NCBI GenBank assembly: GCA_033239525.1
Contig: BSYO01000006.1
Span: forward strand, 14,275,319 to 14,339,318
Direction of reading: 5' to 3'
Length of the DNA: 64,000 nucleotides
DNA from: Nepenthes gracilis
Taxonomy: Eukaryota; Streptophyta; Magnoliopsida; Caryophyllales; Nepenthaceae
Part shown: positions 44,315-56,506 of the stretch, one piece after another
How the letters are laid out: every line of letters begins with the position of its first letter
How positions within the stretch are numbered: the stretch's first letter is position 1
Program-made: the position numbers and the translations under genes
Notes under the pieces: model-generated
Told to the model about the DNA's origin: nothing
The model's database searches: none
Seen by the model: the letters and a program-made list of their open reading frames with translations, nothing else

Positions 44315-45870
44315 ATTCTCCTCCACTTATAGAAATTTAGTCTTTGAAATTTAATGGACCTCAAAATTCAATAATCGGGGGTAATTTGTCCAGATTCTTC
44401 CTAACGTTCCTTCGTCACATCTTTGAATATGTGGTCTTCCTTGGAGAACCTCAACCAATTAAATTGTCATAATTCGTAAGGCCTTCTACTTCTTATCTAA
44501 TTCAAGGTTGAAGCCTTACGTAAGACAAATTCCTAACCTCCTATAATGGTTTAACCCAATCACGAACCCACTTCCTTAATCATCGGTACATGAGAGATTT
44601 CATGATAATCCATCAAATTGGAAAGCATGGGAAATCATTGACCACCCTTCCCACATAATTCAAAACCTCCAATGGGCTAAAGACTCTTGCTTCAGTTCAT
44701 CTTAAGCCTTAAATAATCACTCGCTTAATCATCCAAAACCGTTCATCCACATGCTTCCGCTGTGCCACTCTGATTAACCACTTCTTAGTGTGCTGAACCC
44801 ATCTCGTAATTTGTGTCTATTGATTCATTTTAGATACCTAGATTACCTGGGAGCTATAAACCTAGGAAAACTCCTAGAGATATCGATACAACTAAGGCAA
44901 GGCCTAGAATCATTAGATTATGATTAGCCTTGGTAACGCGGTTGAAGTAACTACCCAAAACCTTGAACTCGGGTACTTACTGAACTTATCATTTTGTTGG
45001 TAGACCAACGAGCCAACCTATACATTCCGGTCGTATCACCCTAGATACATAATAAATGGGCTATCCTAACATTCTCGAAACTGAAATGGTGAGGGCTTCT
45101 CTTCCCGAATTTCCAAAACCCCAAATCCATGCGTACAACCCTCTCCCCTAAACCAAAAGCAAAGCATTCCATTCACTTGAATATTAGGAGTCACTCGAAA
45201 TTCATCCTGAAACATTTCTTATGAAGCATCAAGGCATATCCCATCCGAAATTTTTGGCATTCAATCAATAGCAAGAATGTTCACCTTTTTTGAAGGACAC
45301 CAAAATACACCTCTAAATCCTTAAGCAAATTAACCCATTTGCACGGTCATATTGTCATCTCTTTCTGCGAGACAACCAATCAGTCCCTTGGGGTCATTAG
45401 ACAGTGACTGTCTCTATAGGCAGCCTTACGAACCCTAAGAGCAAGGACCTCAATGGTCAACCCCAAACTATGGGTGGGTAATTCCAATAATAGACATTTC
45501 CACCCTCATAATCAAGGCCAATCAGTCATACAAGCCACGAGAAACATGATCTTAGGGCTTCCTCAAAAGGATCACATCCTATCGTAACTTACTAGGCCCA
45601 TCATGGACCAACTTGAACAACATGGTGAGCAATTACCCTTCATTCCTTGAAGGCTAACCTCACACACTGACCTTTGATAACTATTGACTGCTTCCAAGCC
45701 AAACGCCTTACGGTGCTGTAATCCTCGTGGAATATTTATCGAATTACCCTTTCTGAGTTCTGCAAAACCCAAGAAGCCCATACATCTTAGTGACATTATT
45801 CTGTCTTCCCAATGAGCCACTACTTTATTAGTTTACAGACCAACAATTTTGTTATCGAAGGAATCACAGA
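44315..45870 (-). other. 3' interior of E3
   Basis: On the minus strand it ends with a polypurine tract (AAGTGGAGGAGAA) next to the 3' LTR. It contains the hairpin motif near 44992-45020 (minus strand CTCGTTGG-TCTA-CCAAC). All frames carry stops; I found no RT or integrase signature. The LINE at 45881 interrupts it. Confidence 0.5.
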
Positions 45871-45880
45871 CCTAACATGG

Positions 45881-48800
45881 TTTTTTTTTTTTTGAGCTAA
45901 GACCAAACCGGCAAAACCCATACTGGGCAACAACCGAACTACCCTATAGCTTTTCCGGAATGCTTACTCCAAACTGGCAAAAGACCATACCAGGCAATTC
46001 TCAACTTGCCCACTTTTTCATCACTCTTTTCCATTTCCTTTTCATACAGGCAGACAAGAACAAGAGCAAAGACCAAACTCCCCAAGCTCTATTCAAAATG
46101 CATACTCCAAACCGGCAAAAAATTTCAATCTGGGCAAAAGTCTCAAACTTGCCCCCTATTTTTTTTCCAAATTGATATCCCACGCCATACTAGTAAGAGG
46201 ATGCATACTGACAGGAACACCCAAATTGGCATTCAAGACAGAAGTACAGCATACGGTATGGAATGCTTACTCCATATTGGCATTCCGGCAAAACAAAAAC
46301 CAAACCGGGCAGATTGCACAAAACCACCACCAAAGCCCAAACCCACCCAGCAGAACCATACCAACCTGCCTATCCAACCCATTAGTTCCAAACAGGTTAT
46401 CCATTCGATCAGGAAAAAAATCCAACCGAGCAAAGTACACACCACTAACAAAGCCAAAACCGTCCCAGCAGAGCCATTCCATCCTGCCAAGCTAAACCTA
46501 TAAACCAACCAGGCAAAATGCACACCATCGACAAAGCCCAAACCATCCTAGCTGAACCATTCCAACCTGCCAAGCCAAACCTGTAATTCCCAAAAGGGCC
46601 TATCATCTAGGCATGAAAAGCATCCCGGCCATTCCAAACCAAACAAAATGCCAACTATCCTGGCATGATGAGCAAACTTGCACTCCAAGGAGGAAAAATA
46701 CATATCCAGCCGGAATGCTTTTTTTTATATGTGCACCCAAAACGGGAGATACATGCACCACCGGAATAGGCAGAATGCACAAATCCACCCACTAGTCTAA
46801 TCCAGCCCAACAAAGCCTTACCACTTGGCCAACCCATACAAAGAACCATACCATCCTAGCCAATCCATACCAGAACTCCCAAAAAGGCTATCAAAGCAAA
46901 CCGGCTCTCCAAGGAGGAATACCCAACCGATTGCTACACTGGAAGCGAGGAGATTGTTTCTTTTTGGGCCTATGTGATTTTTTAGATATAGGCCCTATGC
47001 CTTCCGAAGGAGAGTCCATGCTGTCAACATACTGGTTCTGCTCCCCTCCAAAAGAGAGCTTCCTAGTCCCAGGAAAAGCAACATCCCCATTGGGACATGC
47101 TTTAGAAGCATTGAACTGCTTTCATATCACTTCAAGATTTCTCTTCAACCTTCCAAGGTTGGGGCTAGAGGTTGGGTCCCCATCTTGATGATCATCTGTG
47201 ACAACTTGGTAAGAATGGCAAAGCCTGGGGCTGGTGATTAGAATAGGCAAACTAAGTTGCTCCATCTCCAAGAAAACCTTGAGGGTGTTGAGAGCAAATC
47301 CTGAAGTAGGAGATCCCACATTCCCTTCATGACAAAATGAGCCACCTAGCACTTTCAAATGGTCTGCATCTGTAATAGGGAGCTGGTGGGCTCCACATGT
47401 GCCTGGCTCATCAACTTCCTTCGAATGAATTCCATGCTTTAAAATATCAGCAAATGAAATTGAAGTAACATCAGTAGAAATGTCATACCCTTGCAAGCCT
47501 TCCACATTTAGGGGAGAAAATACTATATCTCCGAGGGCTTCCTTTCCATCAGGGGAAAGATGAATAATACTTGACGTTGTAGTAATGGGATTTATCAATA
47601 GCTCATCAACAACATCACTAGATGCCAAATCCCTGGTAGGGGATGATTAGGAATCCTTAGGAGAGCTATAAGCTAGGGCAGCCCCAAAATCAAGAGGGAT
47701 AGGATAACTCCCCTGTTCCAGTCCTACACCTACCAGACCAGAGGCCAATTGTTGTTCTCCTCCAACCTGGTCCCTGAATAAGAAATCCTTATCACAACTC
47801 TTAGGCATCTCAGCTTTCGCATCAGACTGAAAAACCTGGAATCCACATTGGGACTTGCTATGGCCAAGGAGATGACAGGTACTACACCATATGGGTTTCC
47901 TGGCATACTCAACCTCCACAAGTGATGAACACTCTAAAGCAGAAGTCCTCCCGGTAGCCATCCTAATCTTTGAAGGCATAACTGACAATACTGGCAATCC
48001 AACTAAGGCCAATGGGGGTCCAGAATTCTACTGGAACCTTGTGCCAATTGATCCAGATAGGGAAAGTTTTGTGATCCTCCTTAGTTAGGGACGTGCTCGG
48101 AGCCCACCATTTGAGAAACAGCGGTTTACCGGCAAATGCCCAGGGACCAGCAGACAGACATTTTTCCATCATCATAGAGTAGGAAAACCGGAACAGAAAG
48201 ATGTCTACAGCATGATCAACAATATGACAAACCCCAAATGTCGCCCAGAGTTTACATGCTGTGTGATTAATGGCATGGAAGTGGAGTGGTTTCTCATAAA
48301 AAATATCCCACAAGAGTAAAGCCCCAAAACTCCTCACCTTGCTTGACAACGTCAGGCGGAGGGGAAATGACAACAGCATCGCCATCCATTCCTTGAGGAG
48401 GGAAAATTTTTATCGGCTCAAATACATCCCCATTGCCTTTCTTCACAATATATAACCAGGAAGACATGGGAATTCCATCTATGGAGCAAGATGGAGCTTG
48501 CCTAGAAAAGGACGAATGAGGAAGAGGGATACCTTCTTTTGGAATCAGGAGCCGTCGCCCATCTACCGTATCATCAGCCATAGCAGAGGGAGAAGCAATC
48601 CGCACTAGCTTGCTAACAATGCACTGTTCCAGCCGCTTTGTACCTGCAAAGAAGGAGGCATCTAGAACAAGAAACTCAACCGGGACCTCACTCTGTAACG
48701 GAGAAAAGGAAGTAGAGGATTGGGCAAGACCATCCGAAAATCCCACCCGTGAGGAACACGCATCTGGCAAATGAGATGGAAGAGGCAGGCAGGAAGGACT

Positions 48801-48960
48801 GAGCGAAGCATCCAAGAGATCGGCCATGGCCGACGCCATCAAGGGCTTAGGCATTCTGCAACCCTAAGACTGCCTTCATAAATTTGAAATTTAAAAATCT
48901 AGAGAGAAGGGAGAGCTTCTCTCTCTAATCCCTCGACCGGTGATCGATCAACCTCACATA
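45881..48960 (-). mobile_element. LINE with ORF1 but no ORF2
   Basis: The plus strand begins with 13 T (a minus-strand poly-A tail, 45881-45893). On the minus strand the element runs from a short 5' leader (48960-48855) through ORF1 and then straight into GC-rich, repetitive 3' sequence (GGTATGGTT and GGCTTGGC-type motifs, 46930-45900). ORF2 with endonuclease and RT is absent, so it has an internal deletion. ACCTAACAT (45870-45878) and ACCTCACAT (48951-48959) may be its target duplication, one mismatch. Confidence 0.65.
47122..48854 (-). pseudogene. LINE ORF1 (DUF4283-like domain and zinc knuckle)
   Basis: From MPKPLMASAMADLLDASLSP at 48854 the protein continues through two or three frameshifts. 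The middle holds a DUF4283-like domain (CLSAGPWAFAGKPLFLKWW, then FPIWINWHKVPVEFW), typical of plant LINE ORF1. At 47886-47845 lies an intact CCHC knuckle, CSTCHLLGHSKSQC (C-X2-C-X4-H-X4-C). The C-terminal part is acidic and low in complexity and ends basic (SKKSHRPKKKQ near 47000). ORF1 protein binds LINE RNA. Frameshifts make this copy inactive. Confidence 0.8.
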
Positions 48961-49550
48961 TGATGCTACTTAATAAAAAAAAGAAGTTGGCGAGGTTGGT
49001 GTTTTTCTGGCCGGTATGGACTCAGCTCTTTCCCTTGACTGCCGATTTTGAGCTATTGGACGGTATGCTCTTTGACATGGTGGTATGCGTACATATGCCG
49101 GTATGGTCGATTTGGCCGATTCTGTCTTTGGTAGGCAGATTCGGTAGGACTAGATATGGATGATTGGACGGAATGGTTTTCTCGGTTTGGCTTGCCGATT
49201 TGCATGAGATACGCAACCTGGAATCCTGGTCTGCATATTGCTAGTTTGGCATCCTGAATGAGTGTTTCTACGGGTTACTAATGTGGGGGCTATGTCAGAG
49301 GATCCTGGTTTGGTTATGGTTCACTTGACCGGTTCGAATTGAAGGCAAGTGGTGGTTTGGCTGATGGCAAATTGGCCAACATTTTTCCTGTTGTATTTTT
49401 ATTTCGATCTCATGGAATGTTTCATGGTGGTGCTCGGGGTATGCCTAGTGTCTATATTCTATCTCTAAGTTGACATAACACTTGGAGTTAGAACATGATT
49501 TTTGAACTTTCTTTTATTTTAATTTAATTTTACTTACCAAAAAAATAAAG
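48961..49550 (+). mobile_element. 5'-truncated LINE, plus strand
   Basis: The body has the GGCCGGTATGG and TTTGGC-rich sequence typical of the 3' region of this LINE family. It ends with AAGTTGACATAACACTTGG (the conserved 3' hairpin, 49467-49485) and TTTTACTTACCAAAAAAAT. It stands head to head with the minus-strand LINE on its left. No coding part of ORF2 is visible. Confidence 0.7.
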
Positions 49551-49981
49551 TACTTTTCTTCTCCAATGTTATGACCCGAGTTTAGAAATACGATAATTAG
49601 GGTGAAACTTAATTAATAATGATCAAGGATTAAGTTAAGAATGTAGGAAATTGAGTTTGAACGTAAAAAGAGGAAGTTGGGCCCTATAAGGTATTTGTTT
49701 CCAAGATATGGTTAATATGGGTGGTGAGGTTTCAGAATTCAAAAATATGATAATTGGAAGGTAATTAAGTTGAGATAGATGAATTGTGGTCAAAAGGTAT
49801 GAGTGGAATCGGATTGAAAAGCCCAAAGTTTCAAAATTGATAAATCAGGAACAGAAGTTGTAAATCGAGAAATATTAATTTGGAAATAAGATTCCGAGCA
49901 TTAAATTATGATAATCATATCCTATTAAAGTTATATAATCAAAATTAGGGTCCAAGGATGTCGAAAATTGAATTAGAAATA

Positions 49982-52018
49982 TGATGGACCGGGTTATTCT
50001 CATTAAATAACCTCCGTCAAGGATAATAATAAACTAGTATTCTTAATTAAAATTATTAATTTCTGTAGAAAATTAGACAGAGTTCTATTTGTAAATCGAC
50101 CATTTGTCGAAATACAAACACCTGTAAATCAACCTTGCACAACAATCTACAACCATCCACAACAAAACTATAAGTCTTAACGTTCAAAACACTACACAGG
50201 ATCTAATCGCCGCATCAACCAAGATGGCACCGACATCATAACTCCAGTATAATGCTGGTGGGAAAGGATGCCAACTAGGAACCTCGATCATAACCACAAT
50301 GAAAAGGACCTGCAGAAGCATAAAAACCACATTATACAACGGAAACTAATCAATCATTCATTCATGCTAAGCATCATTAACCATCACCATACATGTTTTA
50401 TACAGTTTACAAAAGAAGGACCAAAATTCCTGTTTCATACACAAAATCAGCTAAGTCCCAGCCCTGAGTCTTGCGTGCAATATCGGCTGTAAATTGCACT
50501 TCTATGGTCTACTCTGTCTCGTCAGGTATCAATGTGTTCTCATCTGAAACATATATAGCAAGGGTGAGCATACAGCCCAGCAAATAAAATCATATATTAC
50601 TAACTACAGCAATTTACCGAAAAGGCAGTAACAGGGTAGGGGAATCATATAACTTGGATACAGAAAGCATGCGAGGAGAGGGAGCATCAGGAATATTTAG
50701 TTCGCATGTTTGTTCTTGTTACATTCATTTACTTTCATTACTTTCATCAATTTTGGTAGACCCGGGCTAGCAGATCGTACTAACCAACGATGTGAGAGGA
50801 TGAGGAAAGGAATGTGTCTGCCACACATTCTAAGGCTGGCTACATTTTAGGTCTGTAGCACTCGACCATCGGCTTCATTTTAGATTTAGAGTACTCGACC
50901 ATTAGATACATTTTAGGCCTGCAGCACTCGTTCATCTCAATCTCTCCTATCCCCCGGGGACAAGGGCAATCCTCATTCTTTCACAGCAGCATCCTAAATC
51001 GTACCCTTAATATCACCCGCCCCTAGGAGCAGCCGGAGTATTCCTTGGGTTCCCACCGTGATGTACATGGTATGCTAGAGGGTACTACCCCTATGATTCG
51101 TGGTCCTAGTTTTAATATTAATCTTAATCCTTGAAGGTGAATCCACCATTGCCATATATATTCTCAGACCAGTAAATCACATTCCCATCACATGTCTCCA
51201 ACTGGGAGACCAAATCCGTCATTTTAGTCTTTGTGGATTCCCCTCCATTTACTCGGTCGATTCCTTTCCTTCATTTGGAGCTTAGATCTTTCAACCAACA
51301 AGTTCAACTCGTAAGAGAGTTTGATTATACTTACCTCCGTGGGTCAAACACCACCTTAGAAGCCTCCGGGATGCATCCCCTTGCTCCCGGTGCACAATTA
51401 CATATTTTAGAGCTTACAATTTGACACAACATTTAGTCATAAATTCCATCACAACTGAAGAGAGCTAAAACATGTACACTCACCTTCCAATTTCGGGTGA
51501 ACAGTGTTAGGCCACTTTTAGAGGGCTCGGACGCCGCAAATGCGTCAAATTTTACGAAATCGAACGTCTAGTCAACACGTACTTACTTTTGGTTTGCGGG
51601 GATTCATATTTCGAAGTCATCTCAACATTTTATGAAGGTAAAACATGCAAATTTTTCCTTTGTCTCGGTGAACAGTGTCAGCCCCAGTTAAAGGGCCCGG
51701 ACACCATGAACAGGTTGAGACGTGCGAGATTGACCGTGTGGCCAACATATGCACACATTTGGGATGTGGGGATTCACATTTTGGGGTCAATTGAAGGAAA
51801 TAAGGTGCAGAAACAAAAAACCCTGAATTTCTCGTAGGTTAGGGTTTGACAGTACTCGACTGGTTCGATCGGTGAGTAAATCGGACAATAGATTACATAA
51901 TCCTTGATCCAAAGTCACGGGTATCACATTTTCCAAGGTTTGGGTGGGTATAGAGATGAAAATACCCGACAATAACCCAAAAACATCAAAAGAGGAAAGT
52001 TAGTGAGTATGAGAACAC
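49982..52018 (-). repeat. Antisense chromovirus LTR, 5'-truncated
   Basis: In minus orientation it ends GGTCCATCA at 49982. It contains the usual LTR order with conserved stretches such as TGCTGGGCTGTATGC (50570) and GTGAACAGTG-type motifs. The block with GTGAACAGTG is tandemly doubled (51467-51639 and 51640-51812). The CpG-rich 5' block is missing at the right, where the inverted arm begins. Confidence 0.6.
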
Positions 52019-52605
52019 TTGCTGGGCTGTACGCTCACCTTTATTATATATCTTTCAAATGAGAACACATTGATGCCCATCGAGACAGAGTAGACCATAG
52101 AAGTACAATTGATAGCTGATATTGCACGTAGGTCTCGGGGTTGGGACTTAGCTAATTTTGTGAATAAAACAGGAATTTTGGTTCTACTTTTGTAAATTGT
52201 ATAAAACTTATATGGTGATGGTTAATGATGTTTAGTATGAATGAATGATGGATTAGTTTCCGTTGTATATTGTTGTTTTTATACTTCCGTAGGTCCTTCT
52301 CACTATGGTTATGATCGAAGTTCTTAGTTGGCATCCTTCCCCACAAGCATTATACTGGAGTTATGATATCGGTACCATCTTGGTTAATGCGGCGATTAGA
52401 TCCTATGTAGTGTGTTGAGCATTAAGACTTGTAGTTTTGTTGTGGATGGTTGTAGAGTGTTGTGCAGAGTTGATTTACAGGTGTTTTTATTTCGGCAAAT
52501 GCTCGATTTACAAACAGAACACTGCCCAATTTTCTACAGAAATTAATAATTTTAATTAGGAATACTAGTTTATTATTATCCTTGATGGAAGTTATTTATG
52601 GAGAA
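49997..52605. repeat. Inverted repeat, two ~587-base arms, 1.4 kb spacer
   Basis: The left arm (49997-50583) and right arm (52019-52605) are reverse complements with scattered differences, for example TTGCTGGGCTGT at the inner end and CTAGTTTATTATTATCCTTG near the outer end. They are the 3' parts of two LTRs in opposite orientation. A transcript through this region could fold into a long hairpin. Confidence 0.85.
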
Positions 52606-53986
52606 GGGAAAGGGAAAGGCGGTGGGAGAGATGAGGAAAGGGAAGAAAAGAGGGGAAATCCATCTACTCCGCTCTGCTTCGATCTGATCCAGGTAAAAAT
52701 AACCGTAGACCGACCTCAGGCAAGTATACTTTGGAAGTTATATACCGTTTTTACAGTGTTTTAATATATCTGAAAATGTATTTATACTTTAAAAGCATGT
52801 TTCTCCATGTTCTGCATAAACAAAGCCTATTTCATTAAATTAATCAGACAGAATTCTTGTTTACATGTATATACTGCAATATTTGGCTTCAATTTCATGT
52901 AAATGCATGTGTTTAGTATCCGTTTTATGTTTGAAATATTCATCGAAACCCTAGATGCGAAAATTGAGGATTTAATGTTTAAAATCCATAATTTCTAATA
53001 TGTGATAGTTTGTAAAAAAAGTACTGTTCATTTTATGATTTATAATTGACAGCTGATATTGCACGTAGGTCTCGGGGTTGGGACTTAGCTAATTTTGTGT
53101 ATGAAACAGGAATTTTGGTTCTACTTTTGTAAACTGTATAAAACTTGTATGGTGATGGTTAATGATGTTCAGCATGAATGAATGATGGATTAGTTGCCGC
53201 TATATATTGTTGTTTTTATACTTCCGCAGGTCCTTCTCACTATGGTTATGATCGAGGTTCCTAGTTGACATCCTTCCCCACCAGCATTATACTGAGTTAT
53301 GATGTTGGTGTTGTCTCTGTTAATGCAGCGATTAGATCCTATGTAGTAAGTTGAGCATTAAGACTTGTAGTTTTGTTGTGGATGGTTGTAGATTATTGTG
53401 CAGGGTTGATTTACAGGTGTTTTTATTTCGGTAAATACTCGATTTACAAACAGAACTCTGCTCAATTTTCTATAAAACTTAATAATTTTAATTAGGAATA
53501 TTAGTTTATTATTATCCTTGACGGAAGTTATTTATGGAGAGGGGAAAGGGAAGGGCAGTGGGAGAGATGAGGGGAAAGGGAAGAAAAGAGGGGAAATCCA
53601 TCTACTCCGCTCTGCTTCGATCTGATCCAGGTAAAAATAACTGTAGACCGACCTCAGGCAAGTATACTTTGGACGTTATATACCGTTTTTACAGTGTTTT
53701 AATATATCTGAAATTGTATTTATACTCTAAAAGCATGTTTCTCCATATTCTGCATAAATAAAGCCTGTTTCATTAAATTAATTAGACAAAGTCTTGTTTA
53801 CATGTATATACTGTAATATCTGGCTTCGATTTCATGTAAATGCATGTGTTTAGTATCCATTTTATGTCCGAAATATTTATTGAAACCCTAGATACGAAAA
53901 TTGAGGATTTAATGTTTAAAATCCATAATTTCTAATATGTGATAGTTTGTAAAAAAAGTACTGTTCATGTTATGATATATAATTGA
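52113..53986 (+). repeat. 937-base tandem direct duplication
   Basis: Copies 52113-53049 and 53050-53986 follow each other directly with a constant offset of 937. Each runs from the LTR 3' part (GCTGATATTGCACGTAGG) across a join into the purine-rich leader and transcript start region (GAAAGGGAAGAAAAGAGGGG, TATATACCG). Differences are scattered point changes. The small open frames in each leader (such as 53534-53761) are not genes. Confidence 0.92.
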
Positions 53987-55480
53987 AAGATTTACACGGA
54001 ACCGCACTGTTAAGTTTCTGTAGATTTATGGCATATTCTGAAAGATTAATGTTGAAATCCTTACTGAATTCTCAAGCTTGATGAGTTATAAGATAAGAAA
54101 ATAAGAGGAAAACTGTTTCTAATTTTGTCAATTAGGGCTCAGGACTTATATACGGTCTTGTGAGATTCTTCGGCATACCTTAGGATATTACGGTGATAAT
54201 CGGGGATAACTCCATCCATGAAGTTATACGTGGTCTGCCCTTCCTCAGGGTGTTACTGGAACTTACTTTGGAGGTCAAAAATCCTCCGTTGACTTTGAAT
54301 TGTATGGCCAAAAATACAATCGGTCCCTGTTATTATTCCTATTCATGGCCTTTGATTGTGTGGTGGAAACACAATCTATTTTCTATTATTTGCCCTCTCA
54401 CTAGTTGGGTACGCTAGTTGGGTCCCTAGAATATTGAACTAGAATTTCTGAAGAAACACGTAAGTTTTGGAACTGCTTTATAAAACCGTTGCATGTTTAA
54501 ATAGAATCATACTTTTCTCCTATTTTCATGAACTGCTTCTGTTCTTCTGACCTGATGTTAACATGGTTTTCCGCCCTAGCATGAGTTATGATTTCCAAGA
54601 CTTGCTTATATGAAAATTATGCTTTTCTTATGATTATTGTATGTGTTTCTACTCGTCTGCATTTATATTCTGCATGAAAGCATAAATAATAATTTCTGAG
54701 ACCTGTTCACATTGAATCGTGCTTTTCTGATACTTTTGTATATCTTCCTATTCTTTGACAATTTCTAGAACCGTCTGCATTATGTTCTGCTAATGCTTTC
54801 ATAATCACTGCCTTAATGCATTTATACTTTAAATATAACTATATCAACTTTACCGCATTTTGTTCTGTATGAGAGCATTATATTTTGCATGTTTTAGTAC
54901 CTTATTGGGTTTCGGCTCACTATTTTGTTTTCCCCTCCAGATAAGGATATAAAGAAGATACTGGATGATCAGATCCAGCTAGAGCTAGCGAGAAAAATCT
55001 GGAGCCTTCGAATTTATGAAGACTTGGGACTGTGATGATGTTATTATAAATATCTGAATCTTGAAGTAAGATCACGTATAAATAGTTACGATATGTATTA
55101 TATTCTGTCAGAACTATATTTATGCTTCCACAGGTTTCTGTTAAGGACATAGATGCTTCCACTATATGTTTTCTTGATTTTATACCGGTCCTAGATGGCA
55201 TCTCTTATATATTTCTGATTTTGTGGATAGGATTATATTTGAGCTATGAATGGAAATAGCAAATTGGTGGTCTTGTGTATATGTGTGTAGGTTAAAATGT
55301 GGTATTCGAATAGTTGTGTGCTTGTATAGGTTATAATATATAAGTTATATATTTGGGTTTCTGTCCAATTTTAAATAGAACTCTGTCAAAATTTTTATAG
55401 ACTTACTGATTTAAATTTATGAATTCTTTTTTAAATCTGTCTGATGGATGGTCCTATGGGAATTAGGATCCGTTCTGTCA

Positions 55481-56506
55481 TAGCAAAACTCTCATTCCCT
55501 CTTCAACTTAGTATACGGCTGACGTTCTTCCACAACTGTACTGCTGTCCTCAAATGAAATCCGATGACCCCATGGTTCCTTAAATTTATCAGTGAGGACA
55601 TTACAAATAGGCCAAGATATGGCTAGAAGGTCCCACTCATTAAATCCACAAAATGCCAACAAACATATAGAAACCAATTGGTTCCATCGGGATTCGTGAT
55701 GTGGTTATATCTTAATCCTGAAGTTGCGACGGCGCAATTCTTGATTCTCCTTGAATGATAGCACTACAGATATAGATTATATTTTAAAAACATCAAGCCC
55801 TCAGCAATAGATCAAATAAATCACTCATTAATTTACAATGCCCACTTATCAACCCATTTACTTCCTAGCATTCCATCCTTCAATTGTCCCCATAAGACCT
55901 CATCTATTTCACTTGTTCATCCGCTCATCTTATCTACCTCAAAAGCTCTAGGGTATCCTATAGTAGCACCTAACCGATGCTTCCCCGACTCTGGGCAGAG
56001 TCCTTAAACATCAGTATTGATTCTTACATAACCTCAAGTTTTGGCAAAATGATAAATTAGCCTAATCCTGTTCCTCAAAAAACATTCACAATTACAACCA
56101 TAGCCCAAACCCCTAAGTGACCACAAGATGATTTCCAATTGCGGTCTCACTCTGAATAAACTTAATACCATATCTCGTTAAACGACTTGTAGGCAAGCGA
56201 TACCAATTCTATCGCCACTCGATCAACAAGGATTCATATTTAAAATTTCACTACCTAATTGTATGGTATAATGTCTAAGCCAACATAATTTACACTCACC
56301 TAGTGACCCACCGGCCGGTCACTCCAAACATTATATCAAGGTTTAGCACCACAACTATGATGAAATCAATTTAAACCAATCATATATACAAACAAGAGTA
56401 ATAGTTGTAAACTTTGATTACGGCTAATACAAGGTCCGCGATCCTTGAATAAACAACAAACTTATGAACACAATTGAAAACATAGATTTAGAGTCCAAAA
56501 TAGTAC
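55481..56506 (-). other. Post-gag interior of E3, decayed
   Basis: About 1 kb of C- and A-rich plus strand with stops in every minus frame. I found no protease active site here. GTGACCCACCGGCCGGTCAC near 56310 is close to a perfect palindrome. The first 200 bases (55490-55680) have a readable minus frame (KFKEPWGHRISFEDSS) of unknown origin. Confidence 0.4.

Larger units (their letters stand above)
49567..55480 (+). repeat. Rearranged LTR mosaic inside E3
   Basis: It starts TGTTATGACCC and ends CCGTTCTGTCA, like a plus-strand chromovirus LTR, but the middle is rearranged. 49567-49981 is an LTR 5' part, 49982-52018 an antisense LTR lacking its 5' CpG block, 52019-52605 an inverted copy of the antisense LTR's end, and 52113-53986 a 937-base tandem duplication. 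The normal LTR 3' part follows to 55480 with hairpins at 54299-54320 (ATTGTAT/ATACAAT) and 54354-54376 (GATTGTGT/ACACAATC). The outer flanks do not match as a target duplication. Confidence 0.55.

Noticed and set aside
46006..46541. Open frames up to 165 codons on the plus strand and a membrane-like frame on the minus strand
   Set aside because: The region is the repetitive 3' part of a LINE; hydrophobic or Pro/Gln-rich composition follows from biased bases.
48900..49000. Twin-priming inversion joining the two head-to-head LINEs
   Set aside because: The minus-strand LINE has its own poly-A end and a different tail, and a possible target duplication ends at 48959, so two separate insertions are simpler.
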